NCBI GenBank assembly: GCA_013423325.1
Contig: BLJB01000214.1
Coordinates: 26,818-90,817 of the forward strand
Reading direction: 5' to 3'
Origin: Usnea hakonensis
Taxonomy: Eukaryota > Ascomycota > Lecanoromycetes > Lecanorales > Parmeliaceae
Length of the DNA: 64,000 bases
In this document: in pieces, positions 32,471 through 42,719 of the stretch
Layout of the letters: every line of letters begins with the position of its first letter
How positions within the stretch are numbered: position 1 is the first letter of the stretch
Program-made: the position numbers and the translations under genes
Notes under the pieces: model-generated
Told to the model about the DNA's origin: nothing
What the model saw: only the letters and a program-made list of their open reading frames with translations
The model's database searches: none

Positions 32471-34328
32471 ATGTCGAAGCCGCAGAGCGTACTGGAGCCG
32501 TTGTCCAGGCTAAACGTGACCCCGAATGTGGAGAAGCTAGATGCAGGATTGCGGAGCCTGGACCACTGTAAACTTCTGCCACAAAAGCGTCAGAGGCTCT
32601 CGTTACTGACATGCGAATTAGACAGAACAAAGCTCCCATTGTGGCGATACAGGCCCCGTCAAAGACTTATCCCTTTAGTACGTTGGGAGACGCCGCATCT
32701 AGCAGCCATCCAGAAGACCGTTCGATCTCCGGCCCTTGACACGTACTTTTCGATAACTGCGAACCTTGGCACCCATACGTTCTTCATGATAGTTCTACCG
32801 ATTCTCTTCTGGTGCGGCTACACAAATCTGGGTAGGGGCATGGTGCACGTACTTGCTTCCGGGGTTTTCTTCAGTGGCTTTATCAAGGACATGTGGTGTT
32901 TACCGCGCCCACTCTCGCCTCCTTTGCATCGGATCACCATGTCACATTCCGCGGCTCTGGAATACGGCTTTCCCTCGACCCACTCAACTAATGCAATGTC
33001 TGTAGCAGTGTATGCGCTCTTCATGTTGCACGCCCCAGACTCGAGTGTGCCTTCAGCTGTCAAGATCGGATTAGAGGTCATCTCCTGTTGTTATGCAATA
33101 TCCATCGTACTCGGACGACTCTACTGCGGCATGCATGGATTTCTCGATGTGCTCGTTGGCAGCGCACTCGGTGCTTCGCTATCTATCGTTCAATGTCTCT
33201 ATGGCGACAGGTTCGATCATTTCATACACACTGGGTCTTTCCAGGCACCAGCAGCCGTCATCCTAATAATTTTAGTCCTTGTACGCATCCATCCAGAGCC
33301 GGCGGACGACTGTCCATGTTTCGATGATTCGGTAGCATTTGCTGGAGTCATGATTGGGGTTGAGCTTGGAAATTGGCATTTTGGTCGGAGCGGCCGTGCT
33401 TGGAACGAGCCCGTTCTTGCAACGGTGCCATTCGATCTCGAAGCTCTGGGCTGGCCTAGAACGATCGCGCGCATCGTCATTGGTGTTCTGACGGTTTTCG
33501 CATGGAGAGAGTTTATGAAGCCGGCTCTGCTCAAGTCCCTTCCGCCAATTTTCCGGGTTGTAGAAATGCTTGGATTGAGCCTTCCGAGAAGGTTTTTTGT
33601 GCAAGCGTCGTAAGTTTGAGGCGCCCAAGAAGGTTTACATCATGCGCTGAAATGTCTACAGAGAGTACCAACAGGTCCCTAACCAGAAAGATGACAATGT
33701 CATTCCAGCCGTCTCGGAAATTCCCTCATTGCTGACTTCCTTTCGCCATCCACGCAGGAGCCGTTCGGTATCAGTAGGGCCCCAATCTGAAGCCGACGCC
33801 TACGAGACCCTGGCCTTCCGCGATAACCGTCGCAGACAGAGCAAGTCAGAAATGGCCAAGACTACGCCACGGATAGACGAGAAAAACAGCTTGGAAGACA
33901 ACGCGCCTGGCTATTTTGGCATCTCCACATCACACCGGGCTTCGACCAGACGCTCGACTACTGGCTTACCCACACCGGCGTCTTCCAATCTGGATCTCTA
34001 CAACTCAATGACTGAAGCTGAGCAGGTCTTGTATACACCTTTGACACCTGCGACGGGGTCAGGAGCTAGTAGTCGCCGGCCAAGTTCAGAAAGAAGACAG
34101 GATGAGAGGGAAGAGCGAGAGATGTTTTCGAGGCTTGAAAAGCCCAGGGTACGTTACGATGTGGAGGTCATTACCAAGCTCATTGTTTACAGTGGTAAGT
34201 CTGGCAATCCATCAAAAGCGAATCTTGCTTGGCTCATCAATGTTTCAGGTATCGCATGGATTGCTGTCGAAGGTGGTCCTATCTTATTTGATACACTTGG
34301 CCTCGGGCTTACGATCCAACCTGGCTGA
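32471..34328 (+). CDS. LCB3: Dihydrosphingosine-1-phosphate phosphatase (LCB3-like)
   Basis: Three exons (32471-33609, 33662-34194, 34249-34328), with GTAAGT donors at both introns, give 583 residues. It is a PAP2-type phosphatase with the three catalytic motifs: K139-x6-R146-P147 in KDMWCLPRP, P168-S-T-H171-S in GFPSTHSTN, and S211-x4-R216-x5-H222-x3-D226 in SIVLGRLYCGMHGFLD. Several hydrophobic segments between them fit an ER membrane protein. The C-terminal 150 residues are Ser/Arg-rich and hydrophilic. Family members dephosphorylate long-chain base phosphates in sphingolipid turnover. The start is uncertain: in-frame ATGs exist at 32408 and 32438, and residues 40-60 (LLPQKRQRLSLLTCELDRT) are unlike the family and may hide an intron. 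Confidence 0.85.
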
Positions 34329-35126
34329 ACGATTGGATGATGGTCTCTGAACTTATAGAGATATTAAACTATATTCGCCGGACTACCTAGTCAATTCAAT
34401 AACCAAAGTCTTCCTTTAGAGAGACTCGTTCGAAAAACCGGACCTTCAGAGGCTCGGAAGCTAGCGATTCCAACGTCTAAAGCTGGAGAACCGGCTTGGC
34501 CAACCTGAATAGTGTCGGAGGCTGACCCTTGTGGTCGAATCTGGATAGCTGAGAGGAATTGTCGCGTGTGTTGAGAGCAGGACGGATCCTCACATCGTTC
34601 GTTTTACCCATACTTAACGAATTGTCCATTTAGTCTTCTATTTGTCACCTGACGTTCGGCAAATTCGACGACGCTTGGTAGAAATGTTGAAGTTAGCCTG
34701 CTGGGAAGCTGGGGACCATCGAGGGCGGGTGGAATCCTTATATCGAGGGCCATGGTTGGATTCAACTCGGAAAACAATCCTGTACTGGATGAAGGATCAA
34801 TAAGTAGGGAGCAGTAGGGAGCAGTAGATCACTTCCATTGGAAGCAATGGCTGGCACATATCGTGATATCTATTAGTGCCAATGCAGCATTGGGCTGTTG
34901 AAGGCCTATGAGCCGAAAATGGCGGGTACTGGCTAGATTTTATATACCCCAGGACGAACCTATTCTATGTATGTACTTAACAGTCATTCTTCTATAAGGA
35001 CCACGGCTGGATGAGTGAATGGTCGATGTTAAAATGTAGCGTCAATTGGACCCCGCATTTGGCACTCATAATCTCATCTTACAGAAATAGAAATACTGAA
35101 GAACACACTGAATCCCTAACCTAATC
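34329..35126. other. Intergenic between LCB3 and TYW2
   Basis: No gene is recognised. A short tandem AGTAGGGAGC pair sits near 34802-34823. Confidence 0.4.
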
Positions 35127-36725
35127 ATGCAGACTGATCATGCAGAGAAAGTCAGCCGTCATCAAAACAGCAGTCCAGCTAATGACACTTCTAGATCACG
35201 TATAGCTCTTGTCGTCCCCAAACCACTGGTCAAGACGGTTAAAGATGCCCTAGAAGCCCACGGTAATTTCGAAAAGAATGTCAAAATCAGGCCAGCCAAG
35301 TCTGAGGAGCAAAGCTTGTGCTGCTCTGGATCTTCACGTTCTTTTCGACCTGATGCTTTTCTCGTTACTACTAAGCTTTCTGTGGGCATCTGGCGAATCG
35401 AGCCGGATACCTTACTTATGGAACTGGACCTCCTTATCCCGCTTAGGCAATCAGGATGTGAAGCAGACATTGGTATAATTGCTTTCAAGCAGGTTGACGA
35501 TAATAATGGCTGCATTGGCTTCGAGAGACCCTGTCAAAATGATACTAGCTTTCATGGAGCATCGACGAGTGAAACAATTTCTATGAACCCCCTCGCTCGA
35601 ACAATAGTCCACTGGCTTCAACAGCTACCTCAGTACGGGTCCAAGTTGCCTTTCGCCAGAGATTTGGTGTTGTCATACAACTCGACATACATGATCTACC
35701 CACCACTTCTGCTTCTCCCGCCTACTACTTTGTCAAACCTATCGTCGGTCTTTATGTCGACGGGCCAGAGTCTTCCCGAAGACATGTCTTCTCTATTTGT
35801 ACTTCTTTCCAAAGAATTCAAGACGTCGCACATAGCTTTGAATGCTCCAATACCAGCGGAATCTTCAAAAGAAGCTACCATACAAGAGGGAGAGCAGCTA
35901 AAGGCGAACGATCTACGCTCTCCTACAGGTTTTACGCCTTTATACGGGGACTTTGGGCCAGCTTTATCGCCGTATCATATCCCTAGTACCAAAGACTTTT
36001 CCTCGGCTTTCTGGTGCACAGCTCAACAGAACGGCATCTTCCAGACCTGGGCTCCGCGATATACGATGTTTTCTCGCGGCAACATTTCAGAGAAAGTTCG
36101 CATTCTAAAACTGGAAACACTGACGGAAAATCGATTAGGGAGTCGGCTAGAGGAGACGAGCGCTGTTGATCTGTTCGCAGGCATTGGTTATTTCGCTTTC
36201 AGCTACGCTAAGGCTGGAGTTGGCAAGGTGCTGTGCTTTGAGATCAATCCGTGGAGTGTCGAGGGACTAAGGAGAGGAGCGAAGAGGAACAGGTGGGGTG
36301 CTGAAGTCATTAAGAATGATTCTGTATCCAACGAGACAGTCAACGTAGAAGAACGCTTAATTGTCTTTCAAGAAAGCAATGAGCACGCAGCAAAGAGAGT
36401 GAATTCCATTAGGGCGAGCATTCCTGCTGTACGGCACGTCAATTGCGGCTTGTTGCCCTCCTCAGAAGAAATTTGGGAAGTAGCAGTGCAAGTGCTCGAT
36501 CCTAGAGGAGGATGGATCCATGTCCACGAAAATGTTGCAAAAAAGGACATAGAGGGCAGAATTGAAGAAGTTGTCCACATATTCAAGGGGCTAGTCGTCA
36601 AGCATAGTGTATCTGAAACTGAAGAACACTGGAAAGTTGAATGCGATCACGTCGAGCAAGTTAAGAGCTACGCTCCTGGTGTCGTTCACTACGTTCTGGA
36701 TATCTCCATTTGGCCTTCTGGATAG
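35127..36725 (+). CDS. TYW2: tRNA wybutosine-synthesizing protein 2
   Basis: A single exon of 532 residues. The C-terminal half has the class I methyltransferase fold of the TYW2/Trm5 group: VDLFAGIGYFAFSYAKAG (motif I, from about residue 347), then KVLCFEINPWSVEGLRRGAK, then HVNCGLLPSSEEIW, GGWIHVHENV and a final beta strand. In TYW2 this domain transfers the aminocarboxypropyl group of S-adenosylmethionine to the wybutosine precursor in tRNA-Phe. The DPNP/NPPY motif of true methyltransferases is absent and HVNCGLLPSS stands in its place, which supports TYW2 over Trm5. The N-terminal half is less conserved. Also known as TRM12 in yeast. Confidence 0.9.
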   Translation: MQTDHAEKVSRHQNSSPANDTSRSRIALVVPKPLVKTVKDALEAHGNFEKNVKIRPAKSEEQSLCCSGSSRSFRPDAFLVTTKLSVGIWRIEPDTLLMELDLLIPLRQSGCEADIGIIAFKQVDDNNGCIGFERPCQNDTSFHGASTSETISMNPLARTIVHWLQQLPQYGSKLPFARDLVLSYNSTYMIYPPLLLLPPTTLSNLSSVFMSTGQSLPEDMSSLFVLLSKEFKTSHIALNAPIPAESSKEATIQEGEQLKANDLRSPTGFTPLYGDFGPALSPYHIPSTKDFSSAFWCTAQQNGIFQTWAPRYTMFSRGNISEKVRILKLETLTENRLGSRLEETSAVDLFAGIGYFAFSYAKAGVGKVLCFEINPWSVEGLRRGAKRNRWGAEVIKNDSVSNETVNVEERLIVFQESNEHAAKRVNSIRASIPAVRHVNCGLLPSSEEIWEVAVQVLDPRGGWIHVHENVAKKDIEGRIEEVVHIFKGLVVKHSVSETEEHWKVECDHVEQVKSYAPGVVHYVLDISIWPSG

Positions 36726-36958
36726 GGCAAGGGAACGTCTAGCACGTTTGGGCTCACCTGTACAAATGCCCAATACTGGATGCTACGGAGGCATGCCGAC
36801 CGCATGGGTAAGGCACGGATGACTTGATGGGTTTGCAGCACTGGAGCATGTTGGGTTACGAACAAAGTCACACAGGCTTCATTGGGCTGTTGCCACTATA
36901 GCAAGCTACTCTGAATACATGAATTTCGACCTGATCTTCTTCCTTGCAATCCTTGTAT

Positions 36959-37721
36959 TCACTGGTCAAGGTAATCGAGCTGCTCGACGTGGCCGAGGTG
37001 GTCGACGTGACCGAGGTGGTATGGTGACAGCATCGGTGACAACTTGGGTAACTCGTAGTGCTGGTTGAACTGGCGCTGGTAGAGGTTGTCGAGGTGGTGG
37101 AGTGACCGTAACGGTGACAATTTGGGCAGTTCGTAGCGCTGGTTGAAATGGCTCGGCCAGATCACCTGTCCTCCACCATCGATACCTTGGTTGCCCATGT
37201 CTACTCCGCCCGTATTCTCGGGCTGATAGAGACGGTCGAAGTGGTAGAGTGGCTGGTATTCGTAGTACAAGTTGAAACGACTGGGCATGTAGGTCTCTCC
37301 TCCATCATCCATATGCATGATGTCCAAGAATCGGCCGAGATCATTCGTCTGTTATGGAGCAGTCAGCACATCAAACTTTGTTCGAGGTTTCAACGCCACT
37401 CACTTGTCCAATGATGGCTGCAACGGAACCACTGGAGTCTAACAAGGTGTCCAACTCAGCTTTGTTCATCGAACGCAAGATCCAGCGGTCAGCACGCTCG
37501 ATATTCCAGTGTTGATCCCTATTTCGCAGACAAAAGTGCGGGGACTGTCGCTCCAAGACACCATTTTTTCGAAGTCTCCCCACTTTATCAGAAATGTTCT
37601 TCACTTTACGGACTCCGGAGCGACAGCTCACGGCCATGATTTCGATGATCGAGGCATATGTGAGGTTGCGGGTGACGTAGTACACAAGGACGACCTCTTC
37701 TTCGCGGGTCCACGCTCCCAT
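36959..37721 (-). CDS. Hypothetical protein with Myb/SANT-like start and repeat tail
   Basis: Two exons (37404-37721, 36959-37348) with a GTGAGT donor and ACAG acceptor give 235 residues. The N-terminus MGAWTREEEVVLVYYVTRNL is followed by helices and RSGVRKVKNISDKVGRLRK, reminiscent of the Myb/SANT-like start of fungal regulators. The middle is WNIERADRWILRSMNKAELD. The tail is rich in Tyr, His, Leu and Pro and contains two near copies of the peptide FNQxYELPKLSP (HFNQRYELPKLSPL and QFNQHYELPKLSPM), with DHLGH/EQLDYL runs at the end. I do not recognise a named family; DNA binding is a guess. Confidence 0.6.
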
Positions 37722-40700
37722 AATGGTAAGATAGTGAATAGGGAGGCTATGTGTTCTTGGTGCTGAGGTTCTGAACTGTTGGGTTGGTCTGGGAGCGAAT
37801 GCAGAGACAGGATGCTGGCTTAATCTAGGTACAAGGGGGCTAAAGCTCTAATTAAGAAAAAAGAGAGAAGTGTCCGTTCTTGTGATTGTGCTAAGAAGTT
37901 TGGGTAAGAGGAGCTCCACAGTTACAGAAGCATGAGGAAAAGAAGAGAATTGAGAAGAGGGAAGGAAGGCGATCTTATTTATGCTAATCTTGTTCTCCTT
38001 GATCCTGGGTCCTCAATGAATTAGCGCGGCAAAGGGCGAGGTGTTATGATCCGATTGTGATATTACCGAGCTTTAGCTTGGACTGCAATACTTAGCCATA
38101 TACAGCAGTACTTGTCATGAAATACCCCGGGGAACTCTCCCATGGAGCAGGGATGTGGGCGACCTGATCGCCATGCTCGTGGCAGTGAAGACCAGCTTGG
38201 AACCAATCGGGCAGACAGTACAGAGTACTTATGAAACTTTCCAAGCACTTACAACCTCTAGATATTCATGCCTTCTGCACGCTTTTTCCCGGAGATGACA
38301 GGGCCAAATATCCGTGTTTTAGACACGAGAGAGCATTGGTCTGGCGATCCGAACCCACCTTGGGCTTCGAATCTGGGAAATCACTAGTCAAGGAATGCAG
38401 TTATTCGAGGATTCAAAAATGAATTAGATCCATAATTTGCTGAGCTATGTCTGCTGCGATATCGAACAGCATCCACTATCTAGGAGAGGATACCTCGACA
38501 ACATCTGCTGGTGTGCAGCTCACAATCGAAGAATCTCTCGGGTATTTAATCCCACCCATATGCAATGCAATGCCAGCAATCGCAAGAATCATCATCATCC
38601 ATGAGCCGGACCCCATCAATCAGCTTTGACCCCTCTTTCTCATTGGGTTTCCTTCTTGCTGATAAGCCGAGGCCCACTAACTTTGCTCTTTGCTAAGTCA
38701 TTCGCTGGAAGATCGGGATTGGCTCCGTCACTTGGCATTATCTCCTTGCATTCTCCGTTTAACGCCCGTATGGAAACACAGGCGGCTAGACTACGTCATG
38801 TGGGTGGAAGAAAATGCAGGATGCCTGCAAGGTTGATCCAGGCAAGCAACAGTACGCAAGAAGCGGGCCATAATGAGAACGTTCCTGCTCTCTGTGGTAG
38901 ATGATGTCGTCTGCTTTGAATACTTTGCAGCTGGGTTCATAGCACTTTCGGCTATGAGTATTGACAATGGCTTTGTTCCAGTTGATTACATGAACACTCG
39001 AATATTACCTTAGCTGTCACTTGCAAGGCTCTGGAAAGTCTGTTGCAGACAAGGCGTGTCGACCGCACTACTAAGCGACAACCTTTGGAGAGCAAGACAG
39101 CCGTTTGTGGTTAGGTATTGCATGATTACGAGTCATTCAAACCAAAGATCACAAAAGAATCTTGACAGGGGCTCTCTGTGAACAATGGATTCGATTGAAT
39201 TCACTGAGATAGACAGAGACGCTTGGTTTCAACATCAGAGAGGGCAATTCTAAGCGGTAAATAGAGCCACTAGTAAGCCGTCATTTTTCTTTAAGCTGCA
39301 AGGCATACGGAGAATTTCTTATGCATGTTTAAACGTGGAAAATACGCTAATAACTAAGGCTAGGAATGGTCTTGCATTCTGCAACTTGAGCAATATCAGA
39401 ACTGTTTGCATTTAATCCAGGACAATGGTGAATAGTGTGGGAACGAGGGTGTCATAATGCGTTGATCAGAAAGACAGGGGGTCAAGCACCCTCCGTCATT
39501 CAAAAGAAAATGCCACAATGAACTTGATTCGTGAAAGGCCAACCAACTGGTCAGATCATAAGGTACTTTACACCGTTTAAATTTATCATCTCGGAGATCC
39601 TCGAATGAGCGCACGGACGTGATGATAAAAGTATTTGCTGCAGTATGCATGGACCCCTAATTGCTCTCCAGGTCCCAGTACAGTAGTCTAAGGAGGCAAA
39701 GAATGGTCTCTAGACTAAGAATCTACAAATCTGGCAGATACGTAATGAGAAACACGACCGTTGCGAGTACATTTGGACCGTTGTCGACTAAGACGATGAG
39801 GTTCTCGAAAAGGTACAAGTAATCTCACAAATATCACTTCACAACAGCAATATTAGCTGGTGAGAGGTAGTTTTGCCCATCTCACATGCTGCTTCTCTGT
39901 ATAGGGTCTAGTCACCATCCTTCACAGATAGTTAGTCACCTAAAGAACATCCTGCCCTTCACAACTCCCCCCCCCCCCTCTAACTTCGAAACCCCTCTCT
40001 ATGCAAGACAATGTGTTAAGCAAATACACGAGATAGCCTTCAACAGGAAATACGAGAACGGCAAATATGTCCTTTAACCCGCATACCCCCTAAACTCCCC
40101 AACCCCAATCCTAATTCGCCAACAACATCCCGACCCACACCTTCCAAAACGCTGCGTGACATCCCTCCTCGCTTAGAATTTAAAGTGCGTCTACGGCCCA
40201 CTGCGGGAAACTCACCCAGGCCTTACTCGCCCGTTCATTGGCCTGCCGGTCCTGCAGGATGACTGCTTAACCATCTCCCGTGCAAGGATTAATTCAGACG
40301 CTGCAGATCAAAGAAACCCGGGACGATAAGAAACCCCACAGCGGCAAGGAGTTAATGGCCGTAGGGGAGGGAGAGGAAGGAAGCCTGGCGGTCTGGTCCG
40401 CCCGTGGGCTTGCAGGTCCTGCAGGGTGTACTGATTGAGACTTAATCTTAATCTCCGTGCAGGATATTGAGGGCGCTGCAGATCAGAATACAAAACCCGG
40501 GTTAGAAGAAAAGACTACGGCGGCAAGGCCGGAGAAAGAAGAGGAGCCTCGCGGCCCTGCCGCCCGTTGGGATGGACTACTTTCTACGCACATACGGTGA
40601 ATTAGGAAAAGATCTTCAGCGCCATGCAGGGGCTTTCTTTTTCTCTCTCGACCCGGAATGGCTCACTAGCTCGATACTTTCAGTACCGGAAAAGCTACAT

Positions 40701-41837
40701 GGCTCAATGTTTCTAAGTTTTAGCGCCTGCCCATGCATGAGCCCTTTGCCACCCTGACCGAGATTATTGAGCAGAGAGGAGTGTTAATGCAGGCTGGTCG
40801 GTGCTAAGGTCGCTTGCGGTTTAGTATCCAGAGACGGTAGGGGCAGGAGACCGAGTCATTTTCTTTCCTGGGACGGAAATTTAATCACACGCCCGTCCTG
40901 CAACTCTACGTTTTGGGAACAGCCTATAGAATATTTCCGGCAACGGTCGTGGTTAGTACGGTCGGAATGTCATTGTAGAATCGTCTGCAACTCGTCTACG
41001 ATGCCATGGTACTCCTTAATCTGGCACTTCGAAGCTTGAGACTATCATGCATATCAGCAGACCCGAAAACCACCCCTCGGGTGTAGTTTACTTTCGAGTA
41101 TCCAGTACACTCTCCACGTGGATGGATGACCGCCATGGATTACAGACTAGTGGATCTTACACAAGTTAGTAGGTATTGAGAAAGGACATGAAGCTTTACC
41201 CTGACACATTCGCCAAATCTTACATCCCAAGGAGAAGTCCTTACCATTTCAATTACACTCATACACATATACAGTACACTCAAACGCCCGTTTTTTTCAT
41301 ACCACTTGATTCATATCACTACCCATTTTCCCTTAGACGAGAGAAAAGGGAAGTTCTGGCTCAAAGCCCCCTTCCAAGATGTTCACCATGAGAGCTGCCA
41401 CCCGCGACATTTGTCGAGAATCATTCTTTAAGAGATCCGTCTTGCATGAAGGTTGTGAGGAGTATTTCCCCAAGTTTCTGGTCGTAATGGAAAGGAAACG
41501 AAGACACCAGACACAGCACGATTCAAGAGTAACAGACTCCACCAGCGTACTCCCGAGTCCATTCAGACACAAGCACCTGTCACTCTCTTTGTTCGCCTAT
41601 CTAGCCTGGCATGATCTACCAAACGTCCCGCTCAGTCACCGGCTCGAAACTCCTAGAGTTTCAATTCATTTCATGTTTCTGTGAATTCATACCCTGCCTT
41701 CTGAGTGATCTTTGCTAACGTGTCATAGGTATAGAAGTGAATTGTGAGTCCTCCGAATGCGCCCTTTCTCGCTAAATTCGATTGTATTATGGGATGGCAT
41801 ATGTGGATAGTCACTGACTTGCTTCCTCAGTGGCCGC
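37722..41837. other. 4-kb gene-poor region
   Basis: Many short frames but none with a recognisable domain, good splice set or repeated support. It includes a two-unit direct repeat (40228-40560) and a C run near 39966-39978. The stretch around 41160-41370 is pyrimidine-rich and may be a promoter for an ankyrin-like fragment downstream. No RNA gene is seen. Confidence 0.4.
40228..40560. repeat. Two-unit direct repeat, about 171 and 162 bp
   Basis: Both units start with CGCCCGT, then share GGTCCTGCAGG, an ATCTCCGTGCA/ATCTCCCGTGCA block, CGCTGCAGATCA, AACCCGG, CGGCAAGG and a purine-rich end. A third partial start (CGCCCGTTGGGATGG) follows at 40561. No frame is conserved. Confidence 0.7.
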
Positions 41838-42251
41838 ATGTCTAACACCGGGCTGACGCCATTGGATGTTGAGTCTGAAAAGACTAAAAACCTCATTGAA
41901 AAAGGAAAATCAAAGACGTTACTTGCAGCCTATGGCAAAGCTGCGGAAAACAATGATTTGGCACATTTCAAGACTATGCTTGCAAATCATCAGAAAGCAG
42001 TCGAAATCGACGAAGAAATCGACGAAGAAAAGGCGGCTAATAAGACGAAGACTGTGTTGATCATCGCCGTCATTATTGCCTCCTCACGATGCGAATCGAC
42101 AGTACAAGATCAGGTTCTTCGTTTCGAGCTCGGGCTATTCCAAAGAAAGCCTCACCAGCCGTATCGCTACGAACTTCTGGCTGCGGTAACTCAGAGGCGA
42201 AGAGTCCAGTGGGGTGGAACATGTCTAGCCAACAGCGGTCTCTTCTACTAG
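41838..42251 (+). CDS. Ankyrin-like fragment
   Basis: An open frame of 137 codons. GLTPLDVESEKTKNLIEKGK and AAENNDLAHFKTMLANH look like ankyrin helix pairs, followed by TVLIIAVIIASSRCESTVQD, a further ankyrin-like helix. An upstream CTTCCTCAG at about 41822-41830 could be a splice acceptor, so it may be an exon of a longer gene whose start I cannot place. It may alternatively be a remnant, since the neighbouring minus-strand region is a decayed ankyrin gene. Confidence 0.35.
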   Translation: MSNTGLTPLDVESEKTKNLIEKGKSKTLLAAYGKAAENNDLAHFKTMLANHQKAVEIDEEIDEEKAANKTKTVLIIAVIIASSRCESTVQDQVLRFELGLFQRKPHQPYRYELLAAVTQRRRVQWGGTCLANSGLFY

Positions 42252-42719
42252 CTGCAAGGAGGAATGCCGGGTCTGAAAGGTTTGGTCTGTACGTCGAGCG
42301 CTGCGGATTCTGCGGATGGAATTCAAGCTTCGAGGTCTAAGCAACGGATTGAAGACCATGTAAAGCAGAACTGTCGTTAGACTAGATGTCTTCCAACAAA
42401 CAGCTACTCTGCTGAGTTGCTGACTATGTGGTCGTCTGATTTAATCCACCATTCTCTATTCAGTTCCCAGGCTTTTTCTTCAGCAAAATGTAATTCGGTT
42501 CTCCATGCTCGCTACTAAAATCTCGAAGGCAAAGGGGAATCGCCGCATTGCGTGGTTCCTATCGCTTCTCATAAAGTTGCCTATGAACACAGCGTGACAT
42601 ATTCCTCAAATATTGAAAGCCTTCTTGAAGTACTGGGATGCTCTCATTCCCTAGGCATCGACTGGGTTTGGATCCACTTCAGCTTTCTAAAGAAAATCGG
42701 ATGCTTTTAGATGCCGGTC

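Noticed and set aside
39396..39650. Frame of 84 codons in the gene-poor region
   Set aside because: No domain and no coding-like third-position pattern by eye.
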